7,493 nucleotides of DNA from Syntrophaceae bacterium (GTDB lineage: Bacteria > Desulfobacterota > Syntrophia > Syntrophales > UBA5619). The translations under genes were made by a program, and so were the position numbers. The notes beneath the pieces were generated by a model that was not told the DNA's origin, did no database searches, and was given only the letters and a program-made list of their open reading frames with translations. This document shows, in pieces, positions 1 through 5,239 of this stretch (positions are counted from its first letter, which is position 1; every line of letters starts with the position of its first letter). The stretch lies in NCBI GenBank assembly GCA_919902745.1, contig CAKKRN010000155.1, forward strand, positions 3,779 to 11,271, given 5' to 3'.

Positions 1-15
1 CGATCGTTTCCGCCG

Positions 16-870
16 TTAGTGTTGACAGGATGGGCAGAACCATGTCCCTCGCCCACCCTGGGTGATCCGTTCGATTTTGCCGCCGCATCGTCGGCAGATT
101 TCGCCATGACGTCCATAAACCGCGAGATGGTCCTGATTCGTGCCGCTGCATCCGAAGAGATCCCGCCAGTCCGAGACCGTTGTTCCGCGGCAGGCGACAG
201 CCCGTTCGAGGATCGCGACAGACATCTTCGCCACCTTCCGCCATTCCACCGGCGACAGACCGCACGAAGGTCGCCTTGGGTCGATCCCCGCCGCAAAGAG
301 GATCTCGCAGGCGTAGATATTTCCGATCCCGGCGATCAGCCGCTGATCCATCAGAAAAGATTTCACCGGAAGCCGCCGCGTCCGGGCGATCTCCCGGAGA
401 CGGCGCGCCGAAAGCCCTCCGAGAGGATCTTCCACAAGCGCAGGGGTGTTCTCTACCGGCTGCACGGTGAAGGTCGCAAACCGGCGTGGATCAATGAGGA
501 TAAGCGTTCCGGCGGGAAAAGCGATCACCAGACGGCTGTAAGCAACAAAAGGGGGGCCGCTCCCGATTCTCCCGGAACCGTTCAACGGTTCTCCTGTTTT
601 GCTCCTGCGGACCCGGGAGAACAGCGGAACGCCGCCTTTCCGCCAGAAAAGCCTTCCGGACATCCGGAGATGAAGCTCCGCCGTTAGACCGCCGCTGATG
701 CAGATCTGCAAGAATTTCCCCCGGCGTTTCACGGCTTCGACCCGCCGCCCAACCAGCCCCTCGATTTTCCCCAGCCGGGCATCGAGAACCTCGATTCGGA
801 GGATCTCCTCACCCGGCAGGATGGTTTTCAACTGGCGGCAGAGGGTTTCGACCTCAGGAAGTTCCGGCAT
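16..870 (-). CDS. mutM: Formamidopyrimidine-DNA glycosylase (Fpg/MutM)
   Basis: This base-excision repair enzyme removes oxidised purines such as 8-oxoguanine and cuts the abasic site by beta,delta-elimination. The 284-residue protein starts MPELPEVET; Pro2 (the catalytic amine after Met removal) and Glu3 are present. Lys52 in RRGKF matches the conserved Lys57 of E. coli Fpg. DPRRF is at 127-131, and the helix-two-turn-helix region is at about 172-200 with the IGN motif at 182-184. A C-terminal zinc finger has Cys259, Cys262, Cys279 and Cys282 with Arg274 in its loop. The frame is open upstream to 957, but ATG at 870 is chosen because the family begins exactly there and AGGAGA lies 7 nt ahead (plus-strand 878-883). 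The protein is longer than the usual ~270 residues because of an insertion at about residues 78-110. It is monocistronic within the window and reads away from the other genes. Confidence 0.97.
   Translation of the reverse strand: MPELPEVETLCRQLKTILPGEEILRIEVLDARLGKIEGLVGRRVEAVKRRGKFLQICISGGLTAELHLRMSGRLFWRKGGVPLFSRVRRSKTGEPLNGSGRIGSGPPFVAYSRLVIAFPAGTLILIDPRRFATFTVQPVENTPALVEDPLGGLSARRLREIARTRRLPVKSFLMDQRLIAGIGNIYACEILFAAGIDPRRPSCGLSPVEWRKVAKMSVAILERAVACRGTTVSDWRDLFGCSGTNQDHLAVYGRHGEICRRCGGKIERITQGGRGTWFCPSCQH
541..639 (-). other. In-frame insertion inside mutM with inverted repeats
   Basis: Between the conserved MSGRLFW and YSRLVIAF segments this MutM has about 34 residues where E. coli Fpg has about 9, so roughly 20-25 residues are extra. 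The stretch is rich in Gly, Ser and Arg. Its DNA holds a near-perfect 17-bp palindrome at 575-591 (GAACCGTT, one base, AACGGTTC) and a second inverted pair, GTTCTCC at 588-594 with GGAGAAC at 616-622. The reading frame is kept. It could be an in-frame palindromic repeat insertion or simply a long lineage-specific loop; the exact borders cannot be fixed by eye. Confidence 0.55.
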
Positions 871-891
871 CGTGCGTTCTCCTAAAAATAG

Positions 892-920
892 AAAAAAAGC
901 GGCAGTGCATCGGCCCGCTT
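892..920 (-). terminator. Terminator-like hairpin in the mutM leader
   Basis: On the minus strand, AAGCGG (plus 915-920) pairs with CCGCTT (plus 897-902) across a 12-nt loop, followed by an unbroken run of seven T (plus 892-898). It lies between the mutM promoter at 938-965 and the mutM ribosome binding site, so it would act on mutM's own transcript. The 6-bp stem is short, so termination may be partial. Confidence 0.5.
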
Positions 921-937
921 GTCCTGTCCGCCCTGTG

Positions 938-965
938 ATTCTAACCGACGGAACCACCTTGTCAA
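938..965 (-). promoter_or_regulatory. Sigma-70-type promoter for mutM
   Basis: Read on the minus strand this is TTGACA (plus 960-965), a 16-bp spacer and TAGAAT (plus 938-943). The -35 is a perfect consensus and the -10 matches 5 of 6. Transcription should start near 931, leaving a leader of about 60 nt before the mutM ATG. The -35 box lies inside the small palindrome CCTTG-T-CAAGG (957-967). Confidence 0.72.
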
Positions 966-1046
966 GGAGAAAAGGGGTGGGTGCAAATCAGGGTTCTCCC
1001 ATCTCTTTAAATATCGGAAGCGTGAGTTCTCTTTTGCCGATAACAT

Positions 1047-1060
1047 GAACTACAAGTTCC
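1047..1060. promoter_or_regulatory. Operator-like palindrome, first copy of GAACTnCnnGTTCC
   Basis: GAAC, five bases, GTTC, then C. The 14-bp pattern GAACTnCnnGTTCC recurs at 1148-1161, and both copies are followed by AT-rich bases. It resembles a dimeric regulator site, but the arms are only 4 bp and no regulator gene is in the window. Confidence 0.3.
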
Positions 1061-1124
1061 GTATTAACTTTCTCAATGTATTATAGTATGTTACATATCA
1101 TTACTGTTAATATACCACGCGCCA

Positions 1125-1137
1125 GGAAGGCATTTCC
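1125..1137. promoter_or_regulatory. Small palindrome GGAA-N5-TTCC
   Basis: GGAA at 1125-1128 and TTCC at 1134-1137 flank a 5-base centre. Its centre is 23 bp from that of the palindrome at 1147-1161, about two helical turns. Four-base arms are weak evidence alone; it is listed because of its position in a series of similar sites. Confidence 0.2.
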
Positions 1138-1146
1138 GTAAATACA

Positions 1147-1161
1147 GGAACTTCTGGTTCC
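1147..1161. promoter_or_regulatory. Operator-like palindrome, second copy of GAACTnCnnGTTCC
   Basis: GGAAC, five bases, GTTCC: a perfect 5-bp-arm inverted repeat sharing GAACTnCnnGTTCC with 1047-1060. It lies roughly 65 bp upstream of the sigma-54-like site at 1217-1232. Confidence 0.32.
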
Positions 1162-1216
1162 CATAATAATGGAGGGTTATTTATAAAAAGGCTGTCATAA
1201 TGGCATGTTGTGTCGA

Positions 1217-1232
1217 TGGCACGGATCTTCCA
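1217..1232 (+). promoter_or_regulatory. Sigma-54-like promoter site (weak -12)
   Basis: TGGCACG, four bases, TTCCA compares with the sigma-54 consensus TGGCACG-N4-TTGCW. The -24 half is perfect and the -12 half has one mismatch, but that mismatch removes the G of the highly conserved GC pair. If used, transcription would start near 1243, about 150 nt before the small gene at 1393. Confidence 0.3.
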
Positions 1233-1392
1233 CTATATCCCTGCATCGTTTGTCCGGCGGACAGATTCCGGGAACGGCCATCACCTTGATCGGGGCAACG
1301 ATTGTTGCAGCACCGAAAAGATCTTCCGCCCGTGGAGAGGCGGCCGCGGCGGCAAGGAACCAGAGACGGACGAACGGCGAGGATGATGCGAC

Positions 1393-1641
1393 ATGGCTTT
1401 GCCCAAGGGAAAAACAGTCACTCTGACGGGGATCGTCATCCCGGCGGACTGGAACGACCGTCAGGAAGTGATCGCCGCGGCCCTCGCCACAGCGGATGAA
1501 AAGGAGTACCGAATCTGTACGACGAAAAAGGGGAAAGAGCTTCTGGGTGAGCTCCAGCGCGAGGTCGAGGCGACCGGCGTCCTGGATCGGGATGAAAAAG
1601 GCAGGAATGTCATAACCATCAGAAGCTATATCGTCAAGTAA
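1393..1641 (+). CDS. Small conserved-looking protein of unknown function, 82 aa
   Basis: I do not recognise this with confidence. The 82-residue protein has a strand-rich N-terminal part (KTVTLTGIVIPADW, residues 7-20), a central helix candidate (about residues 46-59, KGKELLGELQREVE), then 'ATGVLDRDEKGRNVITIRSY' near the C-terminus. The G-x-V-x-D/E pattern followed by a strand resembles small OB-fold-like proteins, and similar short hypothetical proteins are remembered from Desulfobacterota, but this is only an impression. No signal peptide, membrane segment or cysteine pair is seen. The start is firm: an in-frame stop at 1384-1386 lies just upstream, and GAGG at 1379-1382 stands 10 nt before the ATG. 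Codon use and charge pattern look like a real gene. It stands alone between two regulatory-looking spacers. Confidence 0.72.
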   Translation: MALPKGKTVTLTGIVIPADWNDRQEVIAAALATADEKEYRICTTKKGKELLGELQREVEATGVLDRDEKGRNVITIRSYIVK

Positions 1642-1682
1642 ACAGAAGGATTACGGCCATGCCGCCCCGTCGAAATTATTTA

Positions 1683-1711
1683 TTGACAGGCCGTTTCAGA
1701 AAGAGTAGATG
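1683..1711 (+). promoter_or_regulatory. Candidate kamA promoter
   Basis: TTGACA at 1683-1688 is a perfect -35; 17 bp later TAGATG (1706-1711) is a poor -10 (3 of 6). No better plus-strand promoter was found between 1642 and 1855. If real, the kamA leader would be about 140 nt and would include the terminator at 1796-1823. Confidence 0.3.
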
Positions 1712-1795
1712 CTCGACGAAAATGAACAGGGATGGTTGCATCGTGACATTTGCTTACAAAATACAGAGATCCCGACAGCAATGGCGATTCCCAAC

Positions 1796-1823
1796 AAAAA
1801 GAGAGGTCTCGTCCTCTCTTTTT
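1796..1823 (+). terminator. Perfect intrinsic terminator just upstream of kamA
   Basis: AAAAAGAGAGG (1796-1806) and CCTCTCTTTTT (1813-1823) form an 11-bp perfect stem with a 6-nt loop; the arms supply the A-tract and T-tract, so it could work in both directions. It ends 15 nt before the kamA ribosome binding site, leaving no room for a full promoter in between. It either ends the transcript of the small gene at 1393 or acts as an attenuator in the kamA leader. Confidence 0.78.
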
Positions 1824-1855
1824 GAGCATTAAGAACATAAGGAGGCATAAAACAG

Positions 1856-3160
1856 ATGGAAAGTGAGACACTTTTTGCGGAGGAGGCGGAACCTCCAGGT
1901 AGTAGGACCGGCAACGGTCTGCAACTTAACATTGAACATGTAGGCGCATCCCTGGACACCCTCTTTCCCCTCGCTGCGGTTCCGGCCAGACCGGCGCCGA
2001 GGCTGTCCGCTTTCAGCGACAGCAGGGCGAGGGCCTTCCGGAAACGATTTTTCCCGAACACAACCCTCAAGGAATGGAACGACTGGCATTGGCAGCTTCG
2101 CAACCGCATCCGCGACGCGGAGACGCTGGGGCGAATGATCCGCCTGTCGGAGGATGAACTCCACGCGATGATCGGCGCGGCAGGCGCCATCCCGCTGGCA
2201 ATCACCCCCTACTACATGAGCCTGATCGATCCGTGGAACCCGCGCCAGGCGCTGCGTCGGACGGTCGTACCCACCGTGCACGAGCACTTCCGCAGCAGCG
2301 GCGAGGCGGATGACCCGCTCCACGAGGATGAGGACAGCCCGGTCCCCGGGATCGTCCACCGCTATCCGGACCGCGTCCTGTTTCTGGTGACGGGGATCTG
2401 CGCGACCTACTGCCGGTACTGCACCCGGTCGCGAATGGTCGGCCACCAGGGCAACCACTGCCAGAACACCGAACAGTGGGAAAAAGGGATCGCATACATT
2501 GCGGCGCACCCGGAGATCCGGGACGTCCTCCTTTCGGGCGGGGATCCATTGACCCTGGCCGACGAACAACTGGAGTGGCTGCTCGCACATCTGCAACGGA
2601 TCCCGCATGTGGAGCTGATCCGGATCGGCACGAAGGCGCCGGTCGTCCTCCCGCAGCGGATCACGCCCGCGCTGGTAAAGATGCTCAAGCGGTACCACCC
2701 GCTCTGGATCAGTATCCACACGGCCCATCCGGATGAGTTGACCCCGGACGTCGCCCGGGCGTGCGCACGCCTTGCGGATGCGGGGATCCCGCTCGGAAGC
2801 CAGACGGTCCTGCTTTCCGGAATCAACGACGACGTGGAGACCATGAAACGTCTCGTCCACGGCCTGCTGAAGATCCGGGTCAAGCCTTACTACCTCTACC
2901 AGTGCGATCCGATCCCCGGCTCGTCCCATTTCCGGACCCCGGTCTCGAAAGGGCTGGAGGTGATCCGGGGCCTCCGGGGATTCACGACCGGCTATGCGGT
3001 GCCGACCTACGTCATCGACGCCCCCGGCGGCGGCGGGAAGATCCCGCTCCTGCCGGAATACGTCGAGGGACGCGAGGAGGGCGACCTGCTGCTGCGCAAC
3101 TACGCGGGGAAGGTCTTCCGCTATCCGGACTGCCCATCAACAGAAGGCGTCATCCATTGA
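1856..3160 (+). CDS. kamA: KamA-family lysine 2,3-aminomutase (radical SAM, PLP)
   Basis: It is predicted to interconvert L-lysine and beta-lysine using a 4Fe-4S cluster, S-adenosylmethionine and pyridoxal phosphate. The 434-residue protein has the radical SAM motif C-x3-C-x2-C at Cys182, Cys186 and Cys189, followed by Arg191. GGGGK at 391-395 gives the PLP lysine, Lys395. Asp351 (YQCD) and Asp388 (VIDAP) match Asp293 and Asp330, which hold lysine in clostridial KamA; in glutamate 2,3-aminomutase these positions differ. WNDWHWQLRNRI at 74-85 matches the start of the clostridial enzyme's core, so about 57 residues are extra at the N-terminus. The C-terminus ends soon after FRYPD and lacks the zinc-binding cysteine cluster of clostridial KamA, although the Cys303 position is kept. 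AAGGAGG lies 10 nt before the ATG. It is the first gene of a cluster with two ATP-grasp ligases and a GNAT. It is too long, and in the wrong context, for EpmB. Confidence 0.92.
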   Translation: MESETLFAEEAEPPGSRTGNGLQLNIEHVGASLDTLFPLAAVPARPAPRLSAFSDSRARAFRKRFFPNTTLKEWNDWHWQLRNRIRDAETLGRMIRLSEDELHAMIGAAGAIPLAITPYYMSLIDPWNPRQALRRTVVPTVHEHFRSSGEADDPLHEDEDSPVPGIVHRYPDRVLFLVTGICATYCRYCTRSRMVGHQGNHCQNTEQWEKGIAYIAAHPEIRDVLLSGGDPLTLADEQLEWLLAHLQRIPHVELIRIGTKAPVVLPQRITPALVKMLKRYHPLWISIHTAHPDELTPDVARACARLADAGIPLGSQTVLLSGINDDVETMKRLVHGLLKIRVKPYYLYQCDPIPGSSHFRTPVSKGLEVIRGLRGFTTGYAVPTYVIDAPGGGGKIPLLPEYVEGREEGDLLLRNYAGKVFRYPDCPSTEGVIH

Positions 3161-3184
3161 GAAAAATGGATTACAAGGAATGAT

Positions 3185-3211
3185 GTCATGGTGAGCTTGT
3201 CGAACCATGAC
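3185..3211. repeat. REP-like palindromic element between kamA and ligase 1
   Basis: GTCATGGT (3185-3192) and ACCATGAC (3204-3211) are perfect inverted arms around an 11-nt centre, and the element contains GGTGAGCTTGTCGAACC. This core resembles a palindromic repeat remembered as dispersed in many bacterial genomes; copy number here cannot be tested. It fills part of the 88-bp gap before ligase 1 and contains the misleading ATG at 3207. Confidence 0.65.
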
Positions 3212-3248
3212 AGGGGGTTTAGTTAAGGATGACAATAAGGGTACAGCC

Positions 3249-4232
3249 GTGAAGATCGGCATCACGTACGACCTTCGGGATGATTACATCGCCGAGGGCT
3301 ACACGGAGGAAGAGACGGCGGAGTTCGACCACCCGCGGACGATCGACGCGATCGAAGAGGCTCTGCGCGATCTCGGCTACGAGACAGACCGGATCGGCCA
3401 CCTCCGGGCGCTGACCCGGCGCCTCGTCGCCGGCGACCGATGGGATCTCGTCTTCAACATCGCCGAAGGGCTCCGGGGGTTCGGCCGCGAGGCGCAGGTC
3501 CCGGCTCTGCTGGACGCCTGGGAAATTCCGTATACCTTCTCCGACCCGCTGGTGCTTTCGCTCACGCTGCACAAGGGGCTGACGAAGCGGGTGATCCGCG
3601 ATTTCGGCATCCCGACGCCGGATTTCGCCGTCGTAGAGACGCCGGAGGAGATCGCGGCTGTGGCGCTGCCCTTTCCGCTCTTCGCCAAACCGGTCGCGGA
3701 GGGGACGGGAAAGGGGGTCACCGCTGCCTCGAAGATCGTAGACCCGGCGGGACTCGATCGCGTCTGCCGCGAATTGTTGGCGGTTTTCCGGCAGCCCGTC
3801 CTCGTCGAGACCTTCCTGCCGGGCAGGGAGTTCACCGTCGGGATCATCGGGACCGGCGCGGAGGCATTTGCTCCCGCGGTGATGGAGGTCCATCTCACGG
3901 AAAAGGCGGAAAAGGAGGTCTACTCTTACGCGAACAAGGAGGATTGGCACGGGCGAATCGAGTACCGCCTCGCCGCGGACGCGATGGCACGGGCAGCAGC
4001 GGAAACGGCGCTGGCCGCCTGGCGCGGTCTCGGCTGCCGCGATGGGGGGAGGATCGACCTGCGCGCCGATACGGAGGGAATCCCCCATTTCATGGAGGTA
4101 AACCCCCTTGCGGGTCTCCGCCCCGATCATTCCGATCTCCCGATCCTCTGCGAACTGGCGGGAATAAGTTATCGGGAGCTGATCGCCGGGATCATGCGTT
4201 CCGCCCTGAAACGCATCGGGAAAAGAACATGA
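3249..4232 (+). CDS. ATP-grasp ligase 1, D-Ala-D-Ala ligase-like
   Basis: Members of this superfamily activate a carboxylate as an acyl-phosphate and join it to an amine; the substrates here are unknown. GTG at 3249 is chosen as start (327 aa): the protein then begins MKIGITYDL, typical of the family, and AAGGG at 3237-3241 is 7 nt ahead. The upstream ATG at 3207 lies in a repeat and has no ribosome binding site. The N-terminal domain covers residues 1 to about 105. The ATP-grasp fold follows, with Lys147 in FAKPV, a glycine-rich loop at 151-157, the VETFLPGREFTV strand at 186-197, and metal ligands Asp270, Glu283 and Asn285 (FMEVNPLAGL). The position of E. coli DdlB Ser150 is Thr here, and the Ddl 'NTSPGMT' segment is replaced by NPLAGLRPDHSDLP, so this is probably not the cell-wall Ddl. 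Its stop overlaps the next start (ATGA). Confidence 0.86.
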   Translation: MKIGITYDLRDDYIAEGYTEEETAEFDHPRTIDAIEEALRDLGYETDRIGHLRALTRRLVAGDRWDLVFNIAEGLRGFGREAQVPALLDAWEIPYTFSDPLVLSLTLHKGLTKRVIRDFGIPTPDFAVVETPEEIAAVALPFPLFAKPVAEGTGKGVTAASKIVDPAGLDRVCRELLAVFRQPVLVETFLPGREFTVGIIGTGAEAFAPAVMEVHLTEKAEKEVYSYANKEDWHGRIEYRLAADAMARAAAETALAAWRGLGCRDGGRIDLRADTEGIPHFMEVNPLAGLRPDHSDLPILCELAGISYRELIAGIMRSALKRIGKRT

Positions 4233-5239
4233 GAATTGCCATCACCCACGGAGAGGTGGGTGCAGGGGCGGGCCGGGACGAACAGGATGTCCTCACACAG
4301 GCGGCTTTTGTCTCCCAGGGCCTTGCCTCCCTGGGCCACGAGCCCGTTGCCATCCCTGTCTCGTTGAACCTCTCTGCGGCCGCGCAGACGCTCGCGGAGC
4401 TGCGGCCCGCAGTGGTCTTCAACCTTGTAGAAACGATTGTCGGAAAGGGGAGCCTGATCCATCTCATTCCCGCCCTCCTCGACGCGCTGAAGATCCCTTA
4501 CACCGGCGCGGGGATGGAGGCGATGTTCCTCACGTCCAACAAGCTCATCGCGAAGCGGTGGCTCGCCGCCGCCGGCCTCCCGACGCCCGCATGGTTCACG
4601 GCTCAGGGGACACCTTGCGGCAAGGTGTCCCCAATGCATGAGGAATTGCGGATCGAAGGGCCGTGGCTCATCAAGTCGGTCTGGGAGCATGCCTCCATCG
4701 GCCTCGACGAGGATTCGGTCCTTTTCGGGGCGGACCGGAAGCGGCTCCTCGCGGAGATGGAAGCCCGCTGCGAGGCGTTGGGAGGGGCCTGCCTGGCCGA
4801 GGCCTACATCGACGGCCGGGAGTTTAACCTCTCCCTGCTGGCGGGCGAGGGCGGGCCGGAGGTCCTGCCCCCTGCCGAGATCCGGTTCGACGGCTACCCG
4901 CCGGGGAAAGTCCGCGTCGTCGGCTACCGGTCGAAGTGGGAGGAGGGGACATTCGAGTTTGCGAACACCCCCCGGACCTTCCAATTTCCCGCGCAGGACG
5001 CCCCGCTGCTTTCACAACTGAAGGAACTTGCGCGCAGGTGCTGGAAAATCTTCGATCTGCGGGGATACGCGCGGGTCGATTTCCGTGTGGACAAAGCGGG
5101 GCGGCCCTGGATCCTCGAGGTGAACGCGAATCCCTGCCTCTCTCCGGACGCAGGGTTCTCCGCGGCGACCCATCGGGCCGGCCTGACGTTCCCGGACGTC
5201 CTGGCACGCATAATCAGGGTCTGTCCCCAATTAAAATGA
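4229..5239 (+). CDS. ATP-grasp ligase 2, D-Ala-D-Ala ligase-like
   Basis: This is a second carboxylate-amine ligase of the ATP-grasp superfamily, 336 aa, substrates unknown. The N-terminal domain (MRIAITHGEV onward) is followed by NKLIAKRWLAAAGLPTP at 104-120, as in Ddl proteins. The ATP-binding part has Lys149 in WLIKS, the loop SVWEHASIGL at 150-159, and metal ligands Asp284, Glu297 and Asn299 (ILEVNANPCLSP). The DdlB Ser150 position appears to be Ala here, and the sequence differs widely from ligase 1, so the two are not recent duplicates. ATG at 4229 overlaps the ligase 1 stop by 4 bp. Residues 126-136 are encoded by an in-frame palindromic repeat, and the last residues (about VCPQLK) by a related repeat. 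The frame is open for 263 codons upstream, but that part shadows ligase 1. Confidence 0.86.
   Translation: MRIAITHGEVGAGAGRDEQDVLTQAAFVSQGLASLGHEPVAIPVSLNLSAAAQTLAELRPAVVFNLVETIVGKGSLIHLIPALLDALKIPYTGAGMEAMFLTSNKLIAKRWLAAAGLPTPAWFTAQGTPCGKVSPMHEELRIEGPWLIKSVWEHASIGLDEDSVLFGADRKRLLAEMEARCEALGGACLAEAYIDGREFNLSLLAGEGGPEVLPPAEIRFDGYPPGKVRVVGYRSKWEEGTFEFANTPRTFQFPAQDAPLLSQLKELARRCWKIFDLRGYARVDFRVDKAGRPWILEVNANPCLSPDAGFSAATHRAGLTFPDVLARIIRVCPQLK
4603..4635. repeat. 33-bp palindromic repeat inserted in frame in ligase 2
   Basis: GGGGACACCTTG (4606-4617) and CAAGGTGTCCCC (4621-4632) are perfect 12-bp inverted arms around CGG. With the flanks shared with the copy at 5214-5231 (TCAGGG at the left, TGTCCCCAAT at the right) the unit is 33 bp, exactly 11 codons, so the reading frame is kept. 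It encodes residues 126-136 in the linker before the ATP-binding strand. Confidence 0.75.
5214..5231. repeat. Short related repeat at the ligase 2/GNAT junction
   Basis: TCAGGGTCTGTCCCCAAT shares its first 6 bases (TCAGGG) and last 10 bases (TGTCCCCAAT) with the element at 4603-4635 but lacks 15 bp of the middle. It matches a GGGTCTGTCCCCAATT repeat remembered from Desulfobacterota genomes. It encodes most of the last residues of ligase 2 and ends 4 nt before the GNAT start. Confidence 0.6.

Larger units (their letters stand above)
966..1392. other. Intergenic region between mutM and the small gene at 1393
   Basis: I see no convincing gene in this stretch. Its central part (about 1040-1200) is clearly more AT-rich than the genes around it and contains several -10-like hexamers, such as TATAGT at 1082-1087, without a matching -35. 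It also holds three short palindromes with 5-base centres and one sigma-54-like site, listed separately. An imperfect AT-rich inverted repeat pairs 1086-1093 with 1108-1115, including one G-U pair. Confidence 0.6.

Noticed and set aside
1191..1207. Pho-box-like CTGTCAT
   Set aside because: Only one half-site matches; the second repeat is too poor and no phosphate gene follows.
1200..1289. Possible 29-residue cysteine-containing peptide (MACCVDGTD...)
   Set aside because: It is very short, has only a weak AAGG ahead of the ATG and overlaps the sigma-54-like site; nothing supports translation.
1205..1426. 73-residue open frame overlapping the 82-residue gene
   Set aside because: It has an Ala/Arg-rich tail and no ribosome binding site, and overlaps the start of a better-supported gene in another frame.
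1690..1823. Lysine riboswitch in the kamA leader
   Set aside because: An aminomutase for lysine made this attractive, but the conserved AGAGGUGC-type core and the multi-helix layout are not visible.
1829..2929. Long minus-strand open frames opposite kamA, ligase 1 (3219-4130) and ligase 2
   Set aside because: They are shadows of GC-rich genes: Arg/Asp/Pro-rich composition, no recognisable domains and no ribosome binding sites.
1856..3160. KamA as EpmB, the aminomutase for EF-P modification
   Set aside because: The protein has about 434 residues with a long N-terminal extension, both lysine-binding aspartates in the KamA context, and no epmA or efp nearby.
1856..3160. KamA as glutamate 2,3-aminomutase
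   Set aside because: That enzyme differs at the two lysine-binding Asp positions; here both are Asp.
3152..3171. Hairpin ATCCATT/AATGGAT at the end of kamA as a terminator
   Set aside because: The stem is AT-rich and only 7 bp, and no T-tract follows.
3207..3248. ATG at 3207 as the start of ligase 1
   Set aside because: It lies inside the palindromic repeat, has no ribosome binding site and adds 14 residues unlike the family; GTG at 3249 has both a good site and the right N-terminus.
3440..4228. 263-codon upstream extension of ligase 2
   Set aside because: It overlaps ligase 1 in another frame and has the Arg/Gly/Pro-rich composition of a GC-rich shadow frame.
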